Notes: a model not told the origin generated them from the sequence alone. Shown: positions 7,375-15,549, counted from the stretch's first letter. The stretch: DNA of 30,730 nt from Campylobacter gracilis (GCF_018374135.1 NZ_JAHAFS010000020.1:1-30730); one strand, 5' to 3'. Translations and numbers: made by a program.

Positions 7375-8505
7375 ATGTCTGTTTTGGACAAGATCAAGCG
7401 ATTCCTCGACTGGTCCGGCTCGACTAAGCCGGACATCAACCTCTACACAGAAATTTACGACCAGCTACGTCCTTTTCGCTTACCGCTTATAACCATCGTG
7501 CTGATGATGCTAATCGGCACATTAGGCTATGTCTTTATAGCGGGCTTTTCGCTCGTAGACGCCTTTTATCAGGCGGGTATGACCTTTACGACAGTAGGTT
7601 TTACCGAAGTAGCGCCGATATCGCCCGCGGGTAGAATTTTTACCGTCTTATTCATCCTCATGGGCTTTGGAACCTTTTCGTTTTGCCTGGGCGTCGTCGT
7701 CGAGGTCATAAAAAACGGCAAACTTCAAAATTTACTTAGGGAGCAACGAATGATCAATAACATCGCAAGGCTCAAAAACCACTACATTATCTGTTACAAC
7801 AACATCTACTGCGCCGAGCTTGCCAAGCAGTTTCGCGAAAATCATCTGCCTTTTGTCGTGATCGACCCCGATCCGAATTTAGCCAGAATCGCCGAAGAAA
7901 ACCGCTATCCATATTTCATCGTAGGCGAGCCGCATGTAGAAACCACGATGCTAAAAGCACATCTGTCATCTGCAAAATCCGTCATCACGCTAAGTCCAAA
8001 TTTAGCCGATAATATCGCAATAATCTCGCTGGTGCGCCTATACGAAAAGGAGCTTGGTCGCATCACCCCCTACTTCATCATGGCAAATAGCGATGATGAC
8101 AGCGACACCGAGAGGCTAAAAAAACTCGGCGCAAATTCTATCGTCTCGCCATCCAAACTCGCTGCGCAGAGGCTTTCGGCGATAAGTGTGCGCCCCGATA
8201 TGGAAAACATTTTGGAGCGGTTTTTGTATAAAAAAGACTCGCTTATCGATATCGAGGAGATCACGGTGCCCGATTTTTCGTGGATCCGCTTCAAACGCTT
8301 AAAAGAAACTCGCTTGCGCGATTTTACAAACGCCGACGTCGTGGGAATCAAAGAGCCCAACAGTCGCTTTATCCCGATGCCCGATGGCGACTACCTCATC
8401 GGTACGGGAGTGAAATTTTTAGTCATTGGCACGGCAGAGGGCATCCGCAACACCAAAAAACTCATCCGCAGCAAATACAAGCCACAGGAGATGAGATATG
8501 TTTAA
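7375..8505 (+). CDS. two-TM potassium-channel-like protein with RCK (TrkA-N/TrkA-C) domain, atypical motifs
   Basis: A 376-residue inner-membrane protein with the layout of a prokaryotic K+ channel. TM1 is about 36-58, the pore loop about 62-80, TM2 about 88-112, a cytosolic RCK/TrkA-N domain about 135-265, and a TrkA-C-like tail about 290-376. The filter reads T72 T73 V74 G75 F76 T77 E78: the TVGF part is normal, but the final glycine of TVGYG/TVGFG is a threonine. In the RCK domain the GxGxxG dinucleotide loop is replaced by YNNIYC (141-146), so all three glycines are missing; the acidic residue in VVID (D164) is kept. Ion selectivity and ligand binding are therefore uncertain. It lies between rpmB and argJ, and its last 8 bp overlap argJ. 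Confidence 0.85.
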   Translation: MSVLDKIKRFLDWSGSTKPDINLYTEIYDQLRPFRLPLITIVLMMLIGTLGYVFIAGFSLVDAFYQAGMTFTTVGFTEVAPISPAGRIFTVLFILMGFGTFSFCLGVVVEVIKNGKLQNLLREQRMINNIARLKNHYIICYNNIYCAELAKQFRENHLPFVVIDPDPNLARIAEENRYPYFIVGEPHVETTMLKAHLSSAKSVITLSPNLADNIAIISLVRLYEKELGRITPYFIMANSDDDSDTERLKKLGANSIVSPSKLAAQRLSAISVRPDMENILERFLYKKDSLIDIEEITVPDFSWIRFKRLKETRLRDFTNADVVGIKEPNSRFIPMPDGDYLIGTGVKFLVIGTAEGIRNTKKLIRSKYKPQEMRYV

Positions 8506-9691
8506 AATCGCTAAGCTCGAGGGCGGCTTGCAAAATGTCGAGGGCTTTTATTTTGACGGCGTAAATTCTGGCTTTAAAAAAGAGGGGAACGATCTGGGAT
8601 TTATCCGTGCGGACGAGCCCTTTGCCATAAGCGCGATCTTTACGAGCAATAAATTTCAAGCTGCGCCGATTAGGCATTTCAAAAGGGCACAAGAGCGCGC
8701 GGGCGGGGAGCTTAAAACAAATTTTATCCTCGTAAATTCTAAAAACGCAAACTCGATGACCGGGGAGCAAGGCATCGCTGATATCGATGAAATTTTTAGT
8801 GAGTTTGGCAAAAAGACCGCTCTGATAAACCCCGTTATGAGCTCCACCGGCGTCATCGGATACCGCCTCAAAAAGGAAAAAATTATCGCCGCCGCGCAAA
8901 ATTTTAACCTCTCGGCGCGAAACTCAGATGCCTTAGCCACCGCCATTATGACGACAGATACGATAAAAAAAGAGCTTGCGTATGAAATTTCTTTAGAAAA
9001 CGGCGATAAATTTCACATCGCAGCCGTTTGCAAGGGCGCAGGCATGATCAATCCTGCGCTTGCGACCATGCTCTGCTTCGTCCTAACAGACGCAAAAATA
9101 CCGCGCGCGGATATGGACGAGCTGCTAAAAAAAGCGGCAGAGCAGAGCTTCAACACAGTAAGCGTTGACGGCGACACCTCCACCAACGATACGATTATGC
9201 TCTGCAGCAGCGCCAAATGCGCCTACGAAAAGGAGGCCTTCGCCTCTGCGCTAAACGCCCTTACGCACGAGCTTGCGCTAATGCTGGTAAAAGACGGCGA
9301 AGGCGCAAACAAGCTGGTGCGATTTAGGCTAAGCGGTGCCGCAAACGCCGAAGACGCCCGCACGGCGGCAAAGGCGCTAAGCAATTCGCCGCTTGTTAAA
9401 ACGGCGATCTTCGGCGAAGACCCGAATTGGGGTCGCATAGCCTCCACCATAGGCGCCTGTGGCATAGAATGCGACGAAGAAAAGCTGCGTATCAAATACG
9501 ACGACGTGCTGCTTTATGACGCACAAAATCGCGAACTGGACGCCGCGCGCGAGGCTGCAGCTCACGCCGTGATGCAACAAAAAAGCTTTACGATCTGGTG
9601 CGATTTAGGGCTCGGAGAGGGCGATTTTAGCGCGTACGGCTGCGATCTTAGCTACGACTACGTAAAAATCAACGCCGATTATAGATCATAA
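8498..9691 (+). CDS. argJ: bifunctional glutamate N-acetyltransferase/ornithine acetyltransferase
   Basis: ArgJ moves the acetyl group from N-acetylornithine to glutamate in the cyclic arginine pathway. It may also make N-acetylglutamate from acetyl-CoA. The 397-residue precursor cleaves itself before a threonine; here the site is A189/T190 in NPALATML, preceded by KGAGMI. The oxyanion motif SSTGVIG is at about 115-121, and the C-terminal block GEDPNWGRI is present. ATG 8498 has GGAG at 8487-8490, and the first 8 bp overlap the channel gene, so the two are translationally coupled. Whether it is mono- or bifunctional cannot be told from the sequence alone. Confidence 0.95.
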   Translation: MFKIAKLEGGLQNVEGFYFDGVNSGFKKEGNDLGFIRADEPFAISAIFTSNKFQAAPIRHFKRAQERAGGELKTNFILVNSKNANSMTGEQGIADIDEIFSEFGKKTALINPVMSSTGVIGYRLKKEKIIAAAQNFNLSARNSDALATAIMTTDTIKKELAYEISLENGDKFHIAAVCKGAGMINPALATMLCFVLTDAKIPRADMDELLKKAAEQSFNTVSVDGDTSTNDTIMLCSSAKCAYEKEAFASALNALTHELALMLVKDGEGANKLVRFRLSGAANAEDARTAAKALSNSPLVKTAIFGEDPNWGRIASTIGACGIECDEEKLRIKYDDVLLYDAQNRELDAAREAAAHAVMQQKSFTIWCDLGLGEGDFSAYGCDLSYDYVKINADYRS

Positions 9692-9902
9692 AGATTCACA
9701 GCTCGCTTCATAATAAAAATTCCGTCTCGAAAATAGCGAATAGCAGCAGGGCTTTAAAGCTCTGCTCTTAAAATTTTATCATTTAAATTTGCCTATTTTA
9801 AATTTTTAAATACTAAAATTTTACCTCTTAAAATCTGGAATCTCACGCGTGAAATTCAGTCTAAATTTGATAGCTGAAATTAGGTTTTAAGCGCTTTATT
9901 GA

Positions 9903-9908
9903 TATACT
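9903..9908 (+). promoter_or_regulatory. -10 element before the DUF465 gene
   Basis: TATACT in an A/T-rich context, 27 bp before the chosen start codon. It is consistent with a short-leader promoter for the small gene downstream. Confidence 0.4.
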
Positions 9909-9934
9909 TGAATAAATTTTTTAAAGGAGTAGGC

Positions 9935-10165
9935 ATGTTTCATGAATACAGAGATTTAATCACTGAGTTAAAAGGCAAAAACGCGCGATTTGATTCGCTT
10001 TTTGAGAAACACGACGAGCTGGATCACAAGATCGCCGACGCACAAGCCGGCAGAGTGCATATGAGCGATCTGGAGATCGATGCGATGAAGAAAGAAAAGC
10101 TTCGCATAAAAGATGAGCTAGGCACCCTGCTAGCGCAATATAAAGCCGAAAAGGCAGATAAATAA
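9935..10165 (+). CDS. DUF465 (YdcH-like) small coiled-coil protein
   Basis: A 76-residue, highly charged, all-helical protein beginning MFHEYRDLITELKG, with HDELDHKIADA and a C-terminal KKEKLRIKDEL stretch. This is the pattern of the DUF465 family of short coiled-coil proteins, whose role is unknown. The open frame extends 36 bp further upstream (9899). However, TTAAAGGAGTAGGC directly precedes the ATG at 9935, so that internal ATG is the real start. A similar small gene lies next to rpmB in C. jejuni (from memory). Confidence 0.82.
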   Translation: MFHEYRDLITELKGKNARFDSLFEKHDELDHKIADAQAGRVHMSDLEIDAMKKEKLRIKDELGTLLAQYKAEKADK

Positions 10166-10173
10166 AGTTGCTT

Positions 10174-10222
10174 GCGGCGAAATTAAGATGCAGTAGAGTG
10201 CTAGCAAGGCTTATTTCGCCGC
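10174..10222 (+). terminator. hairpin after the DUF465 gene, possible terminator
   Basis: GCGGCGAAAT at 10174-10183 is the exact reverse complement of ATTTCGCCGC at 10213-10222, giving a 10-bp stem with a 29-nt loop starting 9 bp after the stop codon. The loop is long and there is no U-tract, so termination is only a guess. Confidence 0.3.
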
Positions 10223-11030
10223 TAAGCTTTAATCCGCGTTTAGAATTTTCTAATCGCAATAAGTTTAACCGCTTAAATTTGCCTCGCATTATAGAGATAT
10301 TAAAACAGCACGTCAAAACGAATTAAAATTTATACCGCACACTTTACCATATTGACACCGCTAAATAATTTTTACGTATCGGCTACATCACTGCATATAC
10401 CAACGCGGTATTAGCGCAATCAAATATAATTCGTTACGGCTCTCTATCGCGCCCTTTCCGCTTCCAAAAATATCTCTTGCTGAATATATTTTGCGCTACA
10501 GAGCAAATTAAAATTTACGCTGCGTCGCCCTGCAGCCTAGCTTTTAAATTTTACTTTGCAGCGAGCATTTTCTAGCAAATTTCAAATCTTGCGTTTTGCT
10601 TATTGCGGGCGCAGTACCTACTTTTAAAATTCCGCATTTCGCAGAAATCTAAAGTGGCGCTAGAATTTTAGATTCCCGTTTCACGCTAGCCGCGAAATTT
10701 CAAATTCGCAGACTCCGGCCAAGCGCTAGTTTATGTTAGAGCCTACTTTAATCTCTTCACGGAATTTAGCCAAGCTTGTTTATTTTAACCCGCTTCGTTG
10801 AGCTTTAAAAATTTAGATTATTTCTTTGATCGTATCGGATAATGCCTGCCGACACAGAATTCCTAAAGCTAACCTATTTGTTATATGTGCAATTAAAAGC
10901 GGCGCTAACGCGGAATTAAATAGTGTAAGTGAGATCTGTAAAAGGTGTGAAATTTAATCATAGAATTTTAAGTGCTAAGGATTTGCGATAGAATTTCGCA
11001 GCGCAAATCAAACCCCAAAGCTAGCCTAGC
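10223..11030. other. gene-free intergenic stretch
   Basis: About 800 bp with stops in all frames and no recognisable RNA gene. It is A+T-rich with many AAATTT/GAATTT/AAATTC words. It separates the plus-strand argJ/DUF465 genes from the minus-strand genes beginning at 11031. Confidence 0.45.
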
Positions 11031-11471
11031 CTACTCGAAAACCTTTGCTTCTAAGCCATGTAGCCTTTGCAAGCCGATATCGATATATTCGTTAAGCTTC
11101 TCATTATTTTCCAGCAATTTGTCGTAATAGCTCTTGGCTCTTTCTCTCGCGGTCGCATCAGGCTCGATATACTTTAGCCCACTTTTGAAAAATCCTTTGG
11201 ATTCCACAAAATAGATCGAGTGAATCTTCTCGCAGTGCGATAGCCCTGCTTCAGTGTAGTTTAAAATCGATTCGTACGCGATGTTGCCCAACAGCTCCTG
11301 CAGTCTATTTGCGGGATTTTTAAAAAACTCGGCGAACTCCTTATACGGCGTAAAAACCTGATCCAGGTTTTTCATCGCATCGCCGTAGATACCCTTTTTC
11401 AGACGGAACATCGTCATTTCTTGAGAACTCACAAACTTCTCTATTGCTTTTATCGTATCGTTTTTATTCAC
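11031..11471 (-). CDS. unrecognised 146-residue helical protein
   Basis: I do not recognise a family. The translation is soluble, charged and likely all-helical, with no signal peptide, membrane segment or cysteine cluster. A central stretch around residues 60-95 (LLGNIAYESILNYTEAGLSHCEKIHSIYFVESKG) is the most hydrophobic part, and the C-terminal third is Lys/Glu-rich. Start is a GTG at 11471 preceded on the minus strand by AAGGGAAAAATTCA, a reasonable ribosome binding site. It is followed at a distance by no partner gene; upstream lies the Fur-family regulator on the same strand, 135 bp away. Composition and codon use look native. I judge it a real gene of unknown function. Confidence 0.7.
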   Translation of the reverse strand: MNKNDTIKAIEKFVSSQEMTMFRLKKGIYGDAMKNLDQVFTPYKEFAEFFKNPANRLQELLGNIAYESILNYTEAGLSHCEKIHSIYFVESKGFFKSGLKYIEPDATARERAKSYYDKLLENNEKLNEYIDIGLQRLHGLEAKVFE

Positions 11472-11606
11472 TGAATTTTTCCCTTTTAAAATATGAAACG
11501 CTCGGATTATATCGTTTGTTTTATAAAAATCCGTTAAAAATCGGTTAAATTTTACCCTAGCGTTTTAGCCAAATTTCTTCGAGCGCTTTTTATTAAATTT
11601 CCCGCC

Positions 11607-11960
11607 TCAGCCGCCGCACTTCTCGCACAATCCTCGCACGAGCACGCTTTTGACATTTTTTTGTGGCAAAGCTGGCATCGAAATCTCCTCCATTTTATGG
11701 CAGTTTTCGCAGACAAAATACGCTTTTGCGCCGTCGGTGAGCTCATAAAAGCTTTTATGATTATTTTCGCTGGTAATTATCAAATTTTTCTCTTCCAAAA
11801 GCGCTATATTGCGATATATCGTGGTTTTATTAGCGCCCGTTAGTTCTACTAGTTCATCATAGCTTACCGGGCATTTTTTCTCGCTTAGGATCTGCACGAT
11901 CTGCACTCTAAGTGCTGTAGGAGCGATATCGTGACTCGCTAAAAAATCTTTGGGATCCAT
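11607..11960 (-). CDS. Fur-family metalloregulator, probably Zur-like
   Basis: A 117-residue repressor of the Fur superfamily. It has a winged-helix N-terminal half (about 1-70) with the recognition-helix region GANKTTIYRNIALLEEKNLI, and a short dimerisation/metal half. Two CxxC motifs (C84/C87 and C112/C115) form the usual structural zinc site. The histidine cluster that normally stands just before the first CxxC (HHxH-type) is reduced to AKAYFVC, so the regulatory site is trimmed. It is transcribed divergently from znuA, with a palindrome between them, which favours zinc-responsive (Zur) control. Fur, PerR or Nur-type sensing cannot be excluded. Start ATG 11960 has only a weak AAAGGCG upstream. 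Confidence 0.8.
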   Translation of the reverse strand: MDPKDFLASHDIAPTALRVQIVQILSEKKCPVSYDELVELTGANKTTIYRNIALLEEKNLIITSENNHKSFYELTDGAKAYFVCENCHKMEEISMPALPQKNVKSVLVRGLCEKCGG

Positions 11961-12017
11961 TTTACGCCTTTTTTAAAATTTAAGCGATGATAGCGAAATT
12001 TAGATAAATTTATATTA

Positions 12018-12034
12018 AGTTGCAACTAAGTTGC
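12018..12034. promoter_or_regulatory. candidate Zur/Fur-family operator between the regulator gene and znuA
   Basis: AGTTGCAACT (12018-12027) is a perfect 10-bp palindrome. The half-site AAGTTGC (12017-12023) is repeated directly at 12028-12034. The palindrome occupies the -35 position of the znuA promoter exactly, 17 bp upstream of the -10, so a bound repressor would block polymerase. It also lies just upstream of a possible -10 (TATCAT, 11992-11987) for the regulator gene, so autoregulation is possible. Confidence 0.55.
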
Positions 12035-12040
12035 TTTTGA

Positions 12041-12046
12041 TATACT
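12041..12046 (+). promoter_or_regulatory. -10 element of the znuA promoter
   Basis: TATACT 28 bp before the znuA start codon, with the palindromic operator candidate centred on the -35 position. Confidence 0.55.
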
Positions 12047-12074
12047 TCCGCAATTTTTTTTGGAAAGGAATTTT

Positions 12075-13001
12075 ATGAAAAAGCTTGTTTTCACGCTTTT
12101 AGCAGCTAGTTGCGTAGCATTCGCCAAACCTACGGTCACCACGACCATACTTCCGACGAAGTATTTTGTTGAACAGATCGCAGGCGATACCTTGCAGGTA
12201 AATACTATGGTCGGCAAAGGCGCTGATCCGCACACATACGAACCTAAGCCTTCGGAGATGAAAATGCTAGAAAATAGCGATCTGTATTTTGCAGTCGGTA
12301 TAGAATTTGATGAAGTCTGGCTACCAAAGCTTGCCGCATCGTATCCGAAGATGAAGATAATCCGCACCGAAGATGGCATCACTAAAATGGCTATGGCAGA
12401 GCATCACCATCACGACGAACATGATCATAGCGCACATCACGATGATCACGATAATGACGCGCATCATGAGCATGGCGACAAAGATCACGAGGCGCACGAG
12501 CACCATCACCATCACGGCGGTTTAGACCCACATATCTGGCTCGATCCGCAGCTTGTAAAAATTCAAGCTAAAAATATTAGAGACGCGTTAACCAAACAGT
12601 ATCCTAAGGATGCTAAAATTTACGAAGCAAATTTCGATAAATTTGCTAAAAAGCTTGACGAGCTAGACGCTTACGCAAAGCAGAAATTAGCGGGCGTCAA
12701 GGGAAAGAAATTTATGGTTTATCATCCGTCTTGGGGCTATTTTGCGCACCGATACGACCTGGAGCAGATCGCGGTCGAAGTGGAGGGCAAGGAGCCTAAA
12801 CCTGCGGATTTGGCCGAGCTGATAGAGGAAGCCAAAGAGGAAAAGATCAAGGTGATTTTCGTCGCACCGCAGTTTTCCAAAAAGGCAGCGCAAACTATCG
12901 CCGCGCAAACGGGCGCAAAGGTTATAGAGATCGATCAGCTGCCGCTAGATTGGTACGAGACGATGAAAAAGACGATCGACGTTTTCGGAGAAAATTTGTA
13001 G
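12075..13001 (+). CDS. znuA: zinc ABC-type periplasmic binding protein, ZnuA-like, with His-rich loop
   Basis: A 308-residue cluster A-I solute-binding protein. Residues 1-17 are a signal peptide (MKKLVFTLLAASCVAFA). Likely zinc ligands are H53 (GADPHTYEP), H153 (LDPHIWLDP), H217 (YHPSWGYF) and D287 (IEIDQLP). Between residues 110 and 147 lies a loop with 19 histidines in 38 residues plus many Asp/Glu; this loop is typical of ZnuA proteins and absent from manganese binders. AAAGGAATTTT sets ATG 12075; a TTG 15 bp earlier lies inside the ribosome binding site and is rejected. No znuB or znuC is in the window. The next gene, only 3 bp later, is a DUF1007-NicO fusion. The binding protein may serve that permease, a distant ZnuBC, or both. 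Confidence 0.93.
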   Translation: MKKLVFTLLAASCVAFAKPTVTTTILPTKYFVEQIAGDTLQVNTMVGKGADPHTYEPKPSEMKMLENSDLYFAVGIEFDEVWLPKLAASYPKMKIIRTEDGITKMAMAEHHHHDEHDHSAHHDDHDNDAHHEHGDKDHEAHEHHHHHGGLDPHIWLDPQLVKIQAKNIRDALTKQYPKDAKIYEANFDKFAKKLDELDAYAKQKLAGVKGKKFMVYHPSWGYFAHRYDLEQIAVEVEGKEPKPADLAELIEEAKEEKIKVIFVAPQFSKKAAQTIAAQTGAKVIEIDQLPLDWYETMKKTIDVFGENL

Positions 13002-13004
13002 TTG

Positions 13005-15308
13005 ATGAAATTTATTAAAATTTTAATTTTATCCGCGATCTTTAGCTCGCGGATATTTGCGTGCGCTCTGTGCGCCCTATATACACCCACTGCGCACGTT
13101 AGCATTACCCCCGTCGCACAAGACGGCAGGATCGTGAGCCTACATTTTTCGTGGCTTTTCTCTCAAAATTTTACCGACGTCATAATGCAGACCTACGATA
13201 TAAATTCCAATGGCAAGCTTGAAAATAGCGAGCTTGCCGAGATAACTAAAGCGATGACCGATTATCTAACCCCCAAAAACTACCTTTGCGAGGCGGAATT
13301 TTACGATCAAGCGCCAAAAAACGCAAAGCCTGCGCTTAACAACCTCGTAGGCACGCAGATCAAGGGAAATTTTAAAAACGCAATAAGCCTCGTCAAAAAG
13401 GGCAGACTCATGTTTGAGTTCGATCAAAAGGTCGGCTTCGAGCTGCACAATAACCGCGTTCTTAAAATTTCCATTAACGACGATCAGGGATTTTTCAATT
13501 TCAAAATGCTTGACGACAAGCCCATTAATCTAGGCGAGGGCTTTGTAGCGAAGCCTAATTCAAATTTAGCCACCACTTTTATAGAATTTAGCGGCGAAAA
13601 ACCAAAGATCGCAGATAAAAAACCGCCAATTTCAAGCGCGCCAAACTCCGATTTAGCGCAGGATAGCCTTGCATCTAGCGAGCAGAGTCTTGCGGGCTCA
13701 GAGGATAAACTTGCGCAAGGCGGGCAAGCTAAACCGAATTCCAGCTCGGCGCGCAGATCAAACCAAAGATCCGTCGGCGACATCGTTTCGGAAGCTGCAG
13801 CAGAGGCGCAAAAAAATATAGCCGCTTCGAATACTATCGCGCAGATTAATAAAGCCGCAAAAAAGGACGCGCAGGCAAAAGGTGGTCCCGCAAATTCCGA
13901 CCGCCTTAACAGCGAAAGCTTAAAGGTCGCTGCAAAAAACAGCGAAAATGCCGCGGCTTCTTTAGGCGACGATTTAAATTTAGTTCAAAATGGGGACGAT
14001 AAAAGCGCTGCGATAAATTTTAATAAATCCACAAATTCTGCGACGCCTGCAGATAAAGGCGCGGGTGAAAATTTTGCTGCGAGACGAGACAACTCTTTAA
14101 ATTCCGCGCATTCTACGCAAAATTTTGCGACGCCGCCCGTGGAGAGTTCTTTAAATTTAACGCAAAATAGTGCGAGCAAAAACGGCGCCGCATCCGACAG
14201 TGACAATATTTCAAGCGAGCCACAAAAAGAGGCTACGCTGGGATTTGTCGCGCAAAAGACGATGGATTTTATGAAAAGTCTCAAAACGGCGTTTCGCGCA
14301 AGCAGCGAGCACGCAAGCGCAAGCACCATCCTATGGGTCTTGGCGCTTTCTTTCATATACGGCTTTTTCCACGCGGCAGGCCCAGGGCACGCGAAGCTGC
14401 TAACGGCGAGCTATTTCTTAGCCCATGGCGGCAGCTACGTCAAGGCCTTTGGATTTGCCCTTAAAATCGGGCTTCTACACGTCCTAGGAGCGCTCGTTTT
14501 GGTAAGCGCGAGCATGTTCGTGCTGCAAAACGTTGCAGGCATAGTTTCTGCAAACTCCGCCTCGATCACTACGAAAATTTCGGCGCTTCTGATCATCGTT
14601 ATAACGGCGCTCATCATCTACGACAAAGCTCGCCGCGTAAGATCGGGCGCCCACCACGATGCGGGCTGCTCCTGCGCCGCTTGCGCTTCCGCCGCAAACA
14701 CCGCAGAAACGGACGCGCACTTAAAAAATACGGCATTTGCAAACGCCGAGAATTCCGCTCACGCAGCATCAAAGAGCTATAAATTTTCTAAATTTAAAAC
14801 CCCTAGCGGCGAATCTGCGCAGTATTTGGATACTAAAAATTTAGGCGCCGCGGCGGCAGAGTCAAATTCGGATTCAAATTTAACCGCAAGCCTAGAAGAA
14901 AACTCGTCTAGCCAAAACAAGCAAAAACAGGCTTTAAATTCTGCAAATTTCAAAAACCAAACCTCATCTCGCTCGCTACAAAATGGCGCGACCTGCGGCG
15001 GCGAGAAAGGGCGAGAGTGGCTTATCGCGCTTGCGGCGGCGCTCGTGCCCTGCCCCGGCACGATCCTAATTTTCGTGCTTGCCTTCAGCCTCGGAAGCTT
15101 CGCGCTTAGCGTTGCGAGCGCGCTTTTCATCGGTTTTGGAATGAGCGTCGTGATATTTTTAGCCGCGCTTTTCGGCGCGAAAGCAAACGAGCTTAGCTCA
15201 AAGCGGCTCGTAAGCCTGAAGCTTTACGTCGAATTCTTGGGACTTTTCGTGATGTTCGGGCTCGGGATTTTTATGTATTTCCTCTCAGACAACCTCAGGG
15301 TGCTGTGA
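13005..15308 (+). CDS. DUF1007-NicO permease fusion, ZevA-ZevB-like transition-metal transporter
   Basis: A 767-residue protein. Residues 1-20 are a signal peptide ending FACALC. Residues about 27-195 resemble the periplasmic DUF1007 domain (LHFSWLFSQNFTDVIMQ, YDINSNGKLENSEL). Residues about 200-415 are a low-complexity Ala/Asn/Ser/Lys linker. From 440 a NicO/RcnA-type membrane domain begins, with H456-A-A-G-P-G-H462 and about six helices. A second low-complexity loop (about 545-665) interrupts it and starts HHDAGCSCAAC (H550, H551, C555, C557, C560). The last part carries VPCPGT (681-686) and three helices. In Haemophilus, separate ZevA (DUF1007) and ZevB (NicO) proteins form a zinc system; here both are in one chain. 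Start: ATG 13005, or TTG 13002 directly after the znuA stop; both use GGAG 12987-12990. Zinc, nickel or cobalt and direction of transport are unproven. Confidence 0.82.
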   Translation: MKFIKILILSAIFSSRIFACALCALYTPTAHVSITPVAQDGRIVSLHFSWLFSQNFTDVIMQTYDINSNGKLENSELAEITKAMTDYLTPKNYLCEAEFYDQAPKNAKPALNNLVGTQIKGNFKNAISLVKKGRLMFEFDQKVGFELHNNRVLKISINDDQGFFNFKMLDDKPINLGEGFVAKPNSNLATTFIEFSGEKPKIADKKPPISSAPNSDLAQDSLASSEQSLAGSEDKLAQGGQAKPNSSSARRSNQRSVGDIVSEAAAEAQKNIAASNTIAQINKAAKKDAQAKGGPANSDRLNSESLKVAAKNSENAAASLGDDLNLVQNGDDKSAAINFNKSTNSATPADKGAGENFAARRDNSLNSAHSTQNFATPPVESSLNLTQNSASKNGAASDSDNISSEPQKEATLGFVAQKTMDFMKSLKTAFRASSEHASASTILWVLALSFIYGFFHAAGPGHAKLLTASYFLAHGGSYVKAFGFALKIGLLHVLGALVLVSASMFVLQNVAGIVSANSASITTKISALLIIVITALIIYDKARRVRSGAHHDAGCSCAACASAANTAETDAHLKNTAFANAENSAHAASKSYKFSKFKTPSGESAQYLDTKNLGAAAAESNSDSNLTASLEENSSSQNKQKQALNSANFKNQTSSRSLQNGATCGGEKGREWLIALAAALVPCPGTILIFVLAFSLGSFALSVASALFIGFGMSVVIFLAALFGAKANELSSKRLVSLKLYVEFLGLFVMFGLGIFMYFLSDNLRVL

Positions 15309-15515
15309 TCGCAAAATTTAAACGCAAATTTACAAAAGCGGCTCGCGTGAAATATAAGTTTACGCGATACGTTAAATTTTAAATCCGGTGCGGACATAAT
15401 TTCAAAGAGTAAGATTTTAGAATTTACGCCGCGCGGACTGCATAAATTAAGCTCCGATCTCGACCATTCAATTATGCGGCGGAATTCGCTCTTTATAAAT
15501 CACGTTAAATTTTGC
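15309..15515. other. short intergenic region after the metal transporter
   Basis: Nothing recognisable apart from several AAATTT/GAATTT words. There is no obvious terminator after the transporter gene. Confidence 0.35.
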
Positions 15516-15521
15516 TACAAT
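15516..15521 (+). promoter_or_regulatory. -10 element of the DUF3137 gene
   Basis: TACAAT preceded by AAATTTTGC, 29 bp before the start codon; a good match to the Campylobacter -10 pattern. Confidence 0.6.
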
Positions 15522-15549
15522 ACGGGCGAAATTTTTCTCAAGGATAGAT

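Noticed and set aside
9899..9934. Upstream extension of the DUF465 gene
   Set aside because: The region contains the ribosome binding site for the ATG at 9935, so it is leader sequence.
12060..12074. Upstream TTG start of znuA
   Set aside because: It would make the ribosome binding site coding and add five residues before a normal signal peptide.
13985..14356. Minus-strand frames across the metal transporter linker (also 13484-13783 and 14777-15130)
   Set aside because: Mirror images of the Ala/Asn/Ser-rich low-complexity coding sequence; no start signals.
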